This document shows positions 1 to 9,071 of a stretch of 54,441 nt of DNA, in pieces. The notes beneath the pieces are model-generated. The model saw only the letters and a list, made by a program, of their open reading frames with translations, did not search any database and had not been told where the DNA came from. Source of the DNA: CAVSJO01 sp963728445 (lineage in GTDB: Bacteria > Gemmatimonadota > Gemmatimonadetes > Longimicrobiales > RSA9); assembly GCA_963728445.1 (NCBI GenBank), contig CAVSJO010000002.1, positions 1 through 54,441 of the forward strand. Reading direction: 5' to 3'. The translations under genes were made by a program, and so were the position numbers. Within the stretch, counting starts at the first letter, position 1; each line of letters opens with the position of its first letter.

Positions 1-102
1 TCGGTACACGACCAGAGGACACCAATCGCCGACAGGGCAACCAGTGCTCGGGGAAAGCGATGGCTCGGGGCGTCCATGCGTCACCTCTGTCCGGATGCGG
101 GC

Positions 103-124
103 CTCCGCCGGGGGAGCGGCGGAG
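103..124 (-). terminator. Possible hairpin downstream of the BIG2/FN3 lipoprotein gene
   Basis: A 7-bp perfect inverted repeat (CTCCGCC at 103-109 and GGCGGAG at 118-124) with an 8-base loop lies about 114 bases past the stop of the minus-strand gene ending at 238. There is no clear T-tract, so a terminator role is only a guess. I see no gene in 1-237. Confidence 0.25.
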
Positions 125-237
125 CGGACGCGTGGCGTTGCAGGAGTGGTGCCAAGGGTGGCTGGGGCACCACACCCGCTCGCCTGTGGCTCGTCGGGGG
201 CCAGCGCTGGGGCGCTTTGGTTCGGGTCGCGCCGGGG

Positions 238-3200
238 TCAGGGCGGAGGTGGGGCCGCGATCGCGAAGGTCACGGTGATCTCCACTGGGCTGTTTGTCAC
301 CCCCGGGCCCGTGGACGTCAGGTCAACGGTCGCCGTGTAGGTACCGGCGGACAGCGCATTCGGATGGACCGTCAGGTCGACCGACGTCGGCAGGGAGGTT
401 CCCACGGTAGCCTCCAGCCAGCCGGCACCCCCGGGGGAGTAGCTGATCGTTCCGACGGCGAGACCGTCCAGGGTGCCGCCCCCGGCGTTGGTCACGGAGA
501 GGCTCGTGGACTGCTGAGTGACGCTGCCGATCGTGTCGGCGAAGGACACCGCGAGCGAGTCCAGGGAGATTGCCGGCCCCGGGTCGAGGGTGAGAGTGAC
601 GTCCACCGGCTGCGGGCTGTTCGCCACGTTCGACTGGGATGACGCGACCCAGACGGTGGCGTGATAGGTCCCGGCCGACAGGGTGTCTGTCGCGGGCGTG
701 AGCGTCAGGAATGTCGGCGCGGCGGGGCCGATGCTCGCGCCAAGCCAGCCGGTGGTCTGGCCGGCATCATAGACGGTCGAGTCCACCGCGAGGCCGGCCA
801 GCGTCCCGCCGCCGCCGTTGCCTATGGCGATACTGTCGGCGCCCGGGCTCGTGGTGCCTGCGACGCCGGAGAACGTTGCGCTGGACGAGGCCAGGGAGAT
901 GGACGGCGGCGGCGGGCTGACGGTGAACGTGACCGAGACCGACTGGGGGCTGTTGGTCACGCCGATCGCGGCGGACTGGACCGGCACGGTCGCGTGGTAG
1001 GTTCCCGCAGGCAGAGTGTCGGCGGCGCTCAGCGTGTCGGTCGCGGTCAGAGTCAGCGCCGCGTCGGCGGAATCGCGGTCGAGAGCGGCCGCCAGCCAGC
1101 CCACGGGCTCGCCTACGCCGTATGCGATCGTACCGACGCTCAGGTTGTCGAGCGTGCTTCCGCCGGCGTTCGACACGATGACCGTCTTCGGCGCGGGGTC
1201 GGCGCCGCCCAGCGTGGCAGCAAAGCCCACGGTGGCCGAGTCGATGGAGATGACTGGCCCCGGCGTCACCGTCAGGCTGACGTCCAGGGTGTCCGGGCTG
1301 TTCTGCACGTCAGGGGTGGAGGAGACCACCGGCATGTGCGCGTGGTACGTACCCGCGGGGAGCGAGTCGGTGGTCGGCGTCAGCGTGATCGTGGTGGGCG
1401 CGGGACCGGGGGCCAGCGTGACGACCAGCCAGCCGCCGGCCTCGTCGTAGACGACGGCGCCGGTGCTCAGGTTGTCGAGCGTTCCGCCGCCGGCGTTCGT
1501 GATGTCCACGACCTGCGCGGCGGGGCTGGGTCCGCCCTCGACGGCGTCGTCGAACGTCACGACCGCGGGGCTCAGGGCGATGGCCGGAGCGGGCGGGCTC
1601 ACGACGAGCGTGAACGTGGCGTCCTGCGGTGAGTTGGTCGCGGCCGGTGACGAGACGTGCACCGTTGCCGTGTACGTCCCCTCCGTTAGCGACCCGAGCG
1701 TCGCGGCGAGGGTCAGTTTGGCTGGCGCGGCCGTGGTATCAAGGACGGCGGCGAGCCAGCCGGAAGCGCCTGGCCCGTATTCGACCGATGTCGCCAGTCC
1801 GTCCAGCGTGCTGCCCCCGCCGTTTGAGACGGTCACTGCCCAATCTGGCGGGTTCGAGCCACCCTGGACGGCGGTATCGGCCACGCTCGTCGCACTCAAC
1901 GAGAGGATGGCCCGCGCCGCCGTCGTGACCGTCGCCTGATCGGTGTACTGGGAGCAGCCCGCGGCGTTGCAGGCGCGAACTGCGTACGTGTACTCGGTCG
2001 TGGCCGTGAGGCCGGTGTCGGCGTATGCGGTCGAACCCGACGGCAGTGAGTCCTGCAGAAGGATGAAACCGCCGCTCGGACCCGTGCGGCGCACGAGCTC
2101 GAAACGCGACTCATTGTGGCTCGCGTCGATCCACGCGAGGTCCACCCGGTCGAATTCGGTGGAGCTGGCGACAAGGTCCGTCGGCGCGTCCGGCGCCACG
2201 AGCGGCGCGGCCGGCGTGGTCACGCTCGCCTCCGCCGACCAGGCGGAGCAGCCCACGTCGTTGCACGCCTGCACACGGTAGGTGTAGGTCGTCAGGGCGG
2301 CGACGGAGTTGTCATCGTACCTCGTCGCGTCGGCAGGCACCGAGTCGGCGACCGTCGCCCACGGGCCGCCCGCAGCACTGCGCTCAAGACGGAAGAGGGT
2401 CTCCGTGTCGCTGTTGTCGAGCCACGCCAGCGAAACGGTGCTGGCGGACGTGTCGATAATGGCCAGACCCGACGGCGCGGCCGGCGCCGTGACCGTGCTC
2501 GCCGTCGCCTCTGCCGAGTACGCGGAGCAGCGCGTCCCGGCACACGCTCGGACGCGGTAGCGGAATTGGACGCCGGCGGCCAGACCGGTGTCGGCGTACG
2601 TTGTCGTGTTGGCAGGGAGCGAGTCCTGCAGGACGGCCCAGCCCCCGCCGTTCTCGCTTCGCTCCACTTGGAACCGGCTCTCGTCCGATGCGTTATCCGT
2701 CCATGACAGTTCGATGCGGGTGGCGGAGACTGCATGGGTAGTCAGGTCAGACGGAGCTGCCGGAGGCGGCTGCTGGACGGCCAATGAAGCACTCACGCGG
2801 GCGGTGTCGCCGGCGCCCGGCGCGGCGATGCGTACCACGGCGTCGTAGCTGCCTTCGGTAAGGCCGGCGGGCGATGCGTGCAGCGTCAGCACGAGCGGCG
2901 TCGTCGTGCTGCTCACCGACGCATTGAGCCAGCCCGAAGGTTGTCCCGCTCCGTAGTCGATGGTGAGAGTGATCGCGCTGAGCGGCGCCGAACCCGTGGC
3001 GCTCACGGACACGGTGCGGGACGCGGGGTCGGGGCCGCCTACGGTGGCGGTGAAGCCGAGGGAGTCCGGCGTAATCGCCAGGCTGGAGCCGACGACCGTG
3101 ACGTTTGCCGTGCCGCTCACGCCCGCGGCCGTCGCCGTGATGGTCGCCGCGCCCGGAGCGACGCCGCGGACGGTTCCTGCGTCGTCGACGCTGGCAACGG

Positions 3201-3441
3201 AAGGCGCGCTGCTGGACCACCCCACCGATCGGCCCGTGAGCACGTGGCCCGATCCGTCCCGTACCGTCGCCTGCAGATCCAGGGTCGAGCCCACGTCGAC
3301 CGAGCCCGTGGACGGCTGAATGGCCACACTCGCCGCGGCGACGACCTCGGTCACGGTGTCGGTACAGCCTGCCGGCACGCAGATCGCGCAGACGATCGTC
3401 AGGATCGCGGCCCGCGACAGGACCCGGTTTCGCTGGCTCAT
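238..3441 (-). CDS. Secreted lipoprotein with BIG2, three FN3 and six BACON-like repeats
   Basis: This is a 1067-residue cell-surface protein with no catalytic domain visible. A signal peptide ends in a lipobox-like VPAGC with Cys at 26, so it is probably lipidated. Next comes a BIG2 Ig-like domain (about 35-115) and one BACON-like repeat (about 117-222). Three fibronectin type III domains follow (about 225-510), each with the SWTDN/AWLDN/AWIDA-type strand and paired cysteines (CAGTRC, CNDVGC, CNAAGC). Five more BACON-like repeats of about 105 residues fill the C-terminus; they share VSNxGGGTLDxL, GWL, LxAGTYxATV and NSPQ. It is the last gene of a three-gene minus-strand operon, 10 bases after the TPR gene. 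The likely role is adhesion or polysaccharide binding at the surface, which is inferred from domains only. Confidence 0.85.
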   Translation of the reverse strand: MSQRNRVLSRAAILTIVCAICVPAGCTDTVTEVVAAASVAIQPSTGSVDVGSTLDLQATVRDGSGHVLTGRSVGWSSSAPSVASVDDAGTVRGVAPGAATITATAAGVSGTANVTVVGSSLAITPDSLGFTATVGGPDPASRTVSVSATGSAPLSAITLTIDYGAGQPSGWLNASVSSTTTPLVLTLHASPAGLTEGSYDAVVRIAAPGAGDTARVSASLAVQQPPPAAPSDLTTHAVSATRIELSWTDNASDESRFQVERSENGGGWAVLQDSLPANTTTYADTGLAAGVQFRYRVRACAGTRCSAYSAEATASTVTAPAAPSGLAIIDTSASTVSLAWLDNSDTETLFRLERSAAGGPWATVADSVPADATRYDDNSVAALTTYTYRVQACNDVGCSAWSAEASVTTPAAPLVAPDAPTDLVASSTEFDRVDLAWIDASHNESRFELVRRTGPSGGFILLQDSLPSGSTAYADTGLTATTEYTYAVRACNAAGCSQYTDQATVTTAARAILSLSATSVADTAVQGGSNPPDWAVTVSNGGGSTLDGLATSVEYGPGASGWLAAVLDTTAAPAKLTLAATLGSLTEGTYTATVHVSSPAATNSPQDATFTLVVSPPAPAIALSPAVVTFDDAVEGGPSPAAQVVDITNAGGGTLDNLSTGAVVYDEAGGWLVVTLAPGPAPTTITLTPTTDSLPAGTYHAHMPVVSSTPDVQNSPDTLDVSLTVTPGPVISIDSATVGFAATLGGADPAPKTVIVSNAGGSTLDNLSVGTIAYGVGEPVGWLAAALDRDSADAALTLTATDTLSAADTLPAGTYHATVPVQSAAIGVTNSPQSVSVTFTVSPPPPSISLASSSATFSGVAGTTSPGADSIAIGNGGGGTLAGLAVDSTVYDAGQTTGWLGASIGPAAPTFLTLTPATDTLSAGTYHATVWVASSQSNVANSPQPVDVTLTLDPGPAISLDSLAVSFADTIGSVTQQSTSLSVTNAGGGTLDGLAVGTISYSPGGAGWLEATVGTSLPTSVDLTVHPNALSAGTYTATVDLTSTGPGVTNSPVEITVTFAIAAPPPP

Positions 3442-3451
3442 GGGACGCTGC

Positions 3452-4621
3452 TCAGAATGAAATTCGAACGAGACGGAGCCGCACCCCGCTGCGCGCGTCG
3501 GGCTCGATGCCGAGGGACAAGCCGTGTGCGGCGTCGGTCGTGCCTGAGTATCCCGAGTTCGGGGCCGAGCTGGCGTGGAGGTACCCTTCGATAGCGCCGA
3601 TCAGTGCCGCCGCCGCCGCCGCACCGACCGCCGGCAGGAGGTATGGGTGCTCCACCTTCTCGCCGCCGACCTGGTCCGGGGGACACACCCCGTCCGTGGG
3701 GACTCCGAGGCACTGGACCTTCACCTGCTTGTCCAGCAGGCCGAATGCGACCGCGCCCCCCGCCACGCCCAGGACGATTGCGCCGCCCACCGGACGGTGC
3801 GTTCTGAACTGTGCGTAGCCGGGCAGCACCATGCCGCCCAGCAGTACTCCGACCGGTGCCGGGCCCGACCGCGCCCGGGGCAGCGCCAGGACGGGCGGGC
3901 GCAGGCGCGCGGCCACGGTCGCGCTGTCCGGCGCGCTCGGAGCGAGGGTCAGGTAGGCGCGGAAGTCGTCCTCCGCAGCCTGTCCGTGCCCCAGCGCGTC
4001 CCGTACTACACCGCGGTCGTAGTACGGCTCCGGCCAGCGGGGTGCGACGTCGATGGCGTTCGTGAAGGACGCCTCTGACTGCAGCAGGAGGCCGGCGTCG
4101 AAGCTCGCCACGCCGGATCGGAAGCTCTGGAGCGCGGCCATCGGCACGTCCGGCGCGCGGGCCGCGGCGAGGCTGGAGATGCGCTGGCGTACGTCCTCGG
4201 CGTCCGCGCCTTCGGGGGCGATGGCGAGGTACTGGCACAGCTGATCCAGCGCGTCCTCCGTGTCGTCGAGCTGCTCGAGGATGCGGGCGTATCGATAACG
4301 CAGGTCCTGCTCGAGGGGGTCGAGTCGAACGGCCCGCTGCAGGAGGTCCCGCGCACCGGCGAGGTCGCCGACGATGGACGCCTGCGCCGCGGCGTCGCCG
4401 AGGCGACGGGCCTCGGCGACATCGTCGTCGGAGACCTGCACGGACGTGGCTGCGGACGTGTCCGCGCTGCACACGGAGCCGGGTGCGGTGCTGGCCGATC
4501 GCTTCAGCGGCAGCGCCTGCGCCGAAAGGCAGGAGGCGGTCAGGAGTAGGCCGAGTACCGCGCCGCAGATTCCGGCGCACGTCGCCTTCTGCGCGGTCGT
4601 GGCGAACGGATGCCGCATCAT
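3452..4621 (-). CDS. Secreted TPR-repeat protein with C-terminal DUF5683-like membrane region
   Basis: A 389-residue exported protein. The first ATG overlaps the stop of the upstream DnaJ-RCC1 gene in an ATGATG/TGA arrangement (4618-4621), so translation is probably coupled; the second ATG at 4618 is equally possible. A hydrophobic signal (about 17-35) ends near LSAQA. Residues about 55-230 resemble tetratricopeptide helices, with successive AARLDPLEQDLRY and PRWPEPYYDRG-type segments. The C-terminus has two glycine/alanine-rich hydrophobic stretches and a PGYAQFRTHRPVGG segment like those in DUF5683-type proteins. It may scaffold the DnaJ-RCC1 and FN3 proteins encoded on either side. That partnership is inferred from the operon only. 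Confidence 0.8.
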   Translation of the reverse strand: MMRHPFATTAQKATCAGICGAVLGLLLTASCLSAQALPLKRSASTAPGSVCSADTSAATSVQVSDDDVAEARRLGDAAAQASIVGDLAGARDLLQRAVRLDPLEQDLRYRYARILEQLDDTEDALDQLCQYLAIAPEGADAEDVRQRISSLAAARAPDVPMAALQSFRSGVASFDAGLLLQSEASFTNAIDVAPRWPEPYYDRGVVRDALGHGQAAEDDFRAYLTLAPSAPDSATVAARLRPPVLALPRARSGPAPVGVLLGGMVLPGYAQFRTHRPVGGAIVLGVAGGAVAFGLLDKQVKVQCLGVPTDGVCPPDQVGGEKVEHPYLLPAVGAAAAAALIGAIEGYLHASSAPNSGYSGTTDAAHGLSLGIEPDARSGVRLRLVRISF

Positions 4622-7600
4622 GAGCTCCCGGTGTGAACGACGGCGACGGGGCGCGTCCGGTCCGTGCGCGTGCCGTCGCCGAGCTGGCCGTCGATGTTGT
4701 ACCCCCAGCAGTAGTCGCGCCCATCCACCGAGGTTCCGCACGTGTGCGCCCCGTTCGACCGTATCGTGGAGAAGCGGACGTCGCCGGCGACGGCCGTGGG
4801 AACGCTCTGGTCTTCCGTCGAGGCGATGCCGAGCTGCCCGTGTACGTTTCGACCCCAGCAGAAGGCCCGGCCGTCAGACGTGACGCCGCACGTGTGGACG
4901 CTGCCTGCGGTGAGCGTAGCGAACTGCAGGTCGCCCTGAACGAGGACGGGCGTCCCGCGGTTTGAATGGGTGCCGTCGCCCAGCTGGCCGTACGTGTTCT
5001 GTCCCCAGCAGTAGGCGTGGCCGTCTCCCGTCAGGCCGCACGTGTGAGAGGCTCCGGCGACGAGCGAGCGGAAGGAGTGCCCGCCCGAGACCGGCTGCGG
5101 GACCGGTGCGTCCTCGGTGCCGCCGGTGCCGAGCTGGCCGAACGCGTTGCGTCCCCAGCACAGGGCCTGCCCGTCGGTCGTGAGACCGCAGGTGTGCGAC
5201 CATCCCAGCACGATGCCGCGATAGGAGGCTCCGCCCTTGACCTGGACCGGGGAGGTCCGAGTGCCGCGGGTTCCGTCGCCGAGCTGTCCGTAGACGTTGC
5301 TGCCCCAGCAGTACGCCACGCCGGCATGGTCGATGGCGCACGTGTGGCTGGAGCCCGCCGAGATGCGAACGAGTCCGGAAACGCCGTCGATCGGGGTCGG
5401 ACGGTCGTGCTGCGTCGTCGTACCGTCGCCGAGCTGTCCGTCCCCGTTGGCGCCCCAGCAATAGCCCGTGCCGTCCTGCGCGATCCCGCACGTGTAGGCG
5501 ATCCCGGCCGACAGGACGGCGAGGCGCAGGTGTCCCGACACGGGGGCAGGCGTCGGCTGCCGGCGCGGCGTTCCGTCTCCGATCTGACCGTCGGCGTTGC
5601 CGCCCCAGCAGATCGACGTGCCGTCCGCCTGGAGACGGCAGGTATGCGTTCCACCGGAGACGAGTCCGGGTCGGATGGCGAGCGCGGGGGGCGCGGCGTT
5701 CGCGTGGATGCGCAGATCCGGCGCGCCGACCACACCGGCGCGCAGCACGTTCTTGCCGGTCGAGCCGAGAGACCATGTCACACGGGCGACGCCGTTGCGG
5801 TCCGTCGTCGTCCGCGCCGGCGAAACGTCCCCGTCCCCGGCCTCGACGCGGAACCAGACGGTAGCGCCCTCCAGGGGGGCTCCGCTCGTGTCCAGGACCC
5901 GCACGCGCACCGGGGGGTCGAGGTCACGACCCGAGATCCCCGTCACCGCCGTATCCCCGATGGCCGCCAGCTCACCCGCCCGGGGCGATCCGCGCCCCGC
6001 CGTGAACATCGCTTCCGGAATGGTGCTCCCCTCGACCAGGGCCATGGCCGCGTCGAGCTCGCCCGCGCGGCCCAGCGTGAACTGACTGCGTGCGACGCCG
6101 TCCGCGTTCGTCGTCGCCCTGCGCGGGGAGACCGAGCCATTTCCCGAGACGACGGAGAACGTCACCACCGCCCCCGCCACCGGCAGCCCCCCGCCGTCCA
6201 GCACCCGAACGGCCAGGGAATCGGGTAGTGGCTCCCCCGCCGCTCCCTGCTGGCCCGAACCGTCGAGAGCGACGATCGTCGCCGGCACGTCCCGACCTGC
6301 GCCATCCGCCCGTCCGGCGGAGCCCGCCGGGGTCGCCTGCTCCGCGCCGCTCGTCCCGGGCGGACCCGCGATCGTGCCGGACACGACCTCGTCGCCGCCC
6401 ACGGACGTCGAAGATGGCTCCGTGCCCGCCGCCGCCGATGCGGCCTCCCGCTCGGCGGCGGCAAGCACGTCCGGGGGCATGGTGGACATCCCGCCCGACG
6501 AGCCCGAGCCGCCGAACACCGCGTAGGCGGCCGCGGCTGCCACGGCGATGCCCAGAACCGCGATCGCAGCCGCATGCCGCCGCCACCAGGGTGGACGCGC
6601 CCGACGGCGGGGGCGCTCGTCCGGTTCGGACGCCGGCGGCCACTTCGTTCCCACGACGGTGAGTCGTACGAGCAGGTCGCCACGGCCGGAGCCGTCCCGT
6701 CGGGGCAGGCCCTGGCCCTCGAGTCGCAGGATGTCGCCGTGGCCGCTGCCCTCCGGGACCTCGACGGACGCCCCGCCCTCGAGCGTCTGCACCTCGTGCG
6801 GCCCGCCCTCCGCCGCCTGACGGTTCGAGAGGGGGAGGTCGACGTGCAGGTCGGCCCCGTCCCGCAGGAAGACGGCGTTCGGCTCCACGTGCACGTCTAC
6901 GAGGATCTCCGGCGCCTCCGCTGCCTCCTGCCCCTCGAGCCGGGCCCGGAGCACCTCCCCGTCCATCACCCCCGGCGGAACCTCGACGAACGCCGCACGG
7001 TCCGCATCCTGTCCGGTGCCGTCGCAGGTCGGACACGGCGCGTGGAGCCGCTCCCCTGAGCCGTTGCAATGAGGGCAGATCGATTCCGCGGGCGGCGGAC
7101 CCAGGAGGAATGCCGCGACCTTCCTCACCCGGCCCGTCCCGCTGCAGTGCCCGCACTCGACGGGGGTGAAGCTCGGGACCTCCCCGATCCCATCGCACTC
7201 GGGGCATGGCACCCGGATGGGGTGGCGGATCCCCGTCGCGACCTCCTGCAACGAGATCTCGATCGGGACGCGGAGCCCGTCCTCCGCCTCCGCCGGCTCC
7301 GTCGACGGCCGTGGCTCGGCGGGCGTCGTCTCCGCCACGACCTGCTCTACTGTCGCGAAGGATTCCCCCGGTCGGGAGGACGGAGGGGCCACATCGCCGA
7401 AGTGCCTGTGCAGGATTTCCAGCCCCTCGGAAAGATCCAGCTCCTCGTCGAAGCCCGACGCGAACTCCTCGAGGCCGCGCCACCCGAACGTATCGTAGAT
7501 CCCGCGCAGCCTCTCGTCTCGCAGGACCTTGAACGCCTCGGCCGCCTGCCGAAATCGTTCCTGCGATTTCGAAGACCCGTCGGAGTGCTCGGGGTGGTCG

Positions 7601-7701
7601 CGCAGCACGACGCTCCGGAAGGCGGCTTCCACCGCTTCCGTGGACGCATCGCTGGGGACGCCCAGCGTCTCGTAGCAGTCGCGCTTTCTGGAAAGGGGCA
7701 T
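4618..7701 (-). CDS. DnaJ-like chaperone fused via a TM helix to Ig-like domains and a seven-blade RCC1 propeller
   Basis: A 1027-residue fusion. A J-domain (about 8-75) is followed by the DnaJ C-terminal substrate-binding region, with four intact CxxCxGxG zinc motifs at 166-173, 183-190, 209-216 and 223-230. A basic stretch RPRRRARPPWWRRH leads into one transmembrane helix (about 377-397). After an Ala/Gly/Ser-rich linker come two Big-1-like Ig domains (about 472-570 and 575-672). Seven RCC1-type repeats (about 676-1027) then each carry HTC/YTC and CWG plus GQLGDG-like turns, giving two cysteines per blade. The J-domain HPD tripeptide reads HPE (36-38), which should weaken Hsp70 stimulation. 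Topology predicts chaperone inside, propeller outside. It is the first gene of a three-gene operon; its ATG has GGAG about 5 bases upstream. Confidence 0.88.
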   Translation of the reverse strand: MPLSRKRDCYETLGVPSDASTEAVEAAFRSVVLRDHPEHSDGSSKSQERFRQAAEAFKVLRDERLRGIYDTFGWRGLEEFASGFDEELDLSEGLEILHRHFGDVAPPSSRPGESFATVEQVVAETTPAEPRPSTEPAEAEDGLRVPIEISLQEVATGIRHPIRVPCPECDGIGEVPSFTPVECGHCSGTGRVRKVAAFLLGPPPAESICPHCNGSGERLHAPCPTCDGTGQDADRAAFVEVPPGVMDGEVLRARLEGQEAAEAPEILVDVHVEPNAVFLRDGADLHVDLPLSNRQAAEGGPHEVQTLEGGASVEVPEGSGHGDILRLEGQGLPRRDGSGRGDLLVRLTVVGTKWPPASEPDERPRRRARPPWWRRHAAAIAVLGIAVAAAAAYAVFGGSGSSGGMSTMPPDVLAAAEREAASAAAGTEPSSTSVGGDEVVSGTIAGPPGTSGAEQATPAGSAGRADGAGRDVPATIVALDGSGQQGAAGEPLPDSLAVRVLDGGGLPVAGAVVTFSVVSGNGSVSPRRATTNADGVARSQFTLGRAGELDAAMALVEGSTIPEAMFTAGRGSPRAGELAAIGDTAVTGISGRDLDPPVRVRVLDTSGAPLEGATVWFRVEAGDGDVSPARTTTDRNGVARVTWSLGSTGKNVLRAGVVGAPDLRIHANAAPPALAIRPGLVSGGTHTCRLQADGTSICWGGNADGQIGDGTPRRQPTPAPVSGHLRLAVLSAGIAYTCGIAQDGTGYCWGANGDGQLGDGTTTQHDRPTPIDGVSGLVRISAGSSHTCAIDHAGVAYCWGSNVYGQLGDGTRGTRTSPVQVKGGASYRGIVLGWSHTCGLTTDGQALCWGRNAFGQLGTGGTEDAPVPQPVSGGHSFRSLVAGASHTCGLTGDGHAYCWGQNTYGQLGDGTHSNRGTPVLVQGDLQFATLTAGSVHTCGVTSDGRAFCWGRNVHGQLGIASTEDQSVPTAVAGDVRFSTIRSNGAHTCGTSVDGRDYCWGYNIDGQLGDGTRTDRTRPVAVVHTGSS

Positions 7702-7848
7702 CTGGGCTCCGCCCCGGGACAGAAAAACGGCGACGGAAACTCCACCCCCGCCCGTCGGCCGGTGGCAAGTCCGTTCGCCTGAATCGGTTAGGAATACACT
7801 CTGAAACTAACGAGGTGACTGAGGTAGACAAGGGCCCGGCCCGGGCAC

Positions 7849-7863
7849 TGGCACGACCGTTGC
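7849..7863 (+). promoter_or_regulatory. Sigma-54 (-24/-12) promoter
   Basis: TGGCACG-N4-TTGC matches the RpoN consensus exactly, with GG at 7850-7851 and GC at 7862-7863 separated by the required 10 bases. It is oriented toward the PRC-barrel gene and lies 63 bases before its ATG. A start about 12 bases downstream would leave a leader of roughly 50 bases. I see no obvious enhancer-binding site nearby. Confidence 0.65.
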
Positions 7864-7926
7864 CCGCAGGAGATTCACCGGCGGCGTGGGGCCGACCGGA
7901 ACGGACTCGATTCACTGGAGCACACG

Positions 7927-9057
7927 ATGGCACTACGACCCCTGTCCCGCCGGGAGGACTTCCGGTTCCCCGCGGGTGCCTACGACGTGCGGGGGTGGGA
8001 GGTGCGGACGGAAGCGGATGACGAGAAGGTCGGCAAGGTGGACGACATCCTCCTCGACGCGGGGGGCGATCTGCGCTACCTCGACGTCGACCTCGGGCTC
8101 TTCCGGAAGCACGTGCTCGTGCCGCTGGACCGGGCCCACGGCGAGCCGGACAGCGAGGTGGTCTGGATCGAGGGGGTTTCAGGCGATGCTCTGGAGGCGA
8201 TCCCCGAGTACAATCGTGAGCCGGACGACGTCGGCTCCGAATACGCGCGTCGACTCGACGCCGCATGGGCCGAGGTCCGCAACCGGCCCGTGACCCAGCC
8301 GCCCGCCCGCCCGGCCACCGCCCAGGACGCGGAGCTTCCCCTCGCGCGGCTTTCCGAAATGGCGGACTATCGCGTCTCCGGTGACGCCGACCCCCGGGGC
8401 TGGAAGGTAGTGGGCGCGGACGCGGAAAAGATCGGGGAGGTCCGGGAGCTGCTCGTGGATCGCCGTGAGCTGCGGGCCGCCTACCTCGACTGTGACGTCG
8501 ACGAGGACCGACTCGAGCTGGAGCCCCTCGACCGTCACGTGCTCATCCCCGTCGAGCGTGTCCGCCTCGATCGCGGTCACAAGCACGTCGTGGTCGACGG
8601 ATTGCTGCCCCGCGATCTCGACGACTACCCCGTCTACGGCGGGCTGCCGCTGACGCGGGACGACGCCGAGGGGCTCGAGCGCATCTACGACCGCGGCGGC
8701 TCGTCCCTCCGGACCGAGGCTCGGGAACCGGACGCTTCCGCGCGGGACCGCGCGGCTGCCGAGAGCGGCCACCGTCACTTCTTCGGCCGGACGGCCGGGG
8801 ACGTGGACGTGGAGCCCGATGTGCGGGAGGCCCGCCACCGCTTCGAAGACGACGCCGCCGCCGAGCGCCACCGGGCCGCGGCGGAGACCGTGGAGGAGGA
8901 GCGGAACGCGGCCGACGCCCGCCGGATGGCTGCGGATGCCCGCGACGAGCAGGTCGTCCGCGAAGAGGACGCAGCCACCATCCGCCGCGAAGACGACGAG
9001 GTCCGCATCCGCGTCAGTGGCGACGACATCATCATCGAGAAGCGCCGGACCGACTGA
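7927..9057 (+). CDS. Double PRC-barrel domain protein
   Basis: A 376-residue soluble protein with two PRC-barrel domains (about 13-100 and 128-220). Each has the Y-x-V-x-G-x-D-x-RGW-x-V and K-V/I-G-E/K-V-x-D/E pattern followed by YLDxDL strands. The remaining third is highly charged and helix-rich (RHRFEDDAAAERHRAAAE and onward), probably coiled coil, and ends in a short strand motif VRIRVSGDDIIIEK. PRC-barrel/DUF2382-like proteins of this kind are common in stress-tolerant soil bacteria; their activity is unknown. GGAG lies 7 bases before the ATG. A sigma-54 promoter just upstream suggests nitrogen, envelope or other RpoN-type control. The small membrane-protein gene follows after 14 bases. 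Confidence 0.85.
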   Translation: MALRPLSRREDFRFPAGAYDVRGWEVRTEADDEKVGKVDDILLDAGGDLRYLDVDLGLFRKHVLVPLDRAHGEPDSEVVWIEGVSGDALEAIPEYNREPDDVGSEYARRLDAAWAEVRNRPVTQPPARPATAQDAELPLARLSEMADYRVSGDADPRGWKVVGADAEKIGEVRELLVDRRELRAAYLDCDVDEDRLELEPLDRHVLIPVERVRLDRGHKHVVVDGLLPRDLDDYPVYGGLPLTRDDAEGLERIYDRGGSSLRTEAREPDASARDRAAAESGHRHFFGRTAGDVDVEPDVREARHRFEDDAAAERHRAAAETVEEERNAADARRMAADARDEQVVREEDAATIRREDDEVRIRVSGDDIIIEKRRTD

Positions 9058-9071
9058 AGGAGGAGGAGAGC

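Noticed and set aside
1..237. Coding frames on the plus strand at the window start
   Set aside because: They run antisense into the BIG2/FN3 gene with no motifs or ribosome site.
3438..4724. Long minus-strand frame of 428 codons overlapping the TPR gene
   Set aside because: It is Arg/Pro/Gly-rich with no motif, while the frame 3452-4621 has a signal peptide, TPR-like helices and a coupled start.
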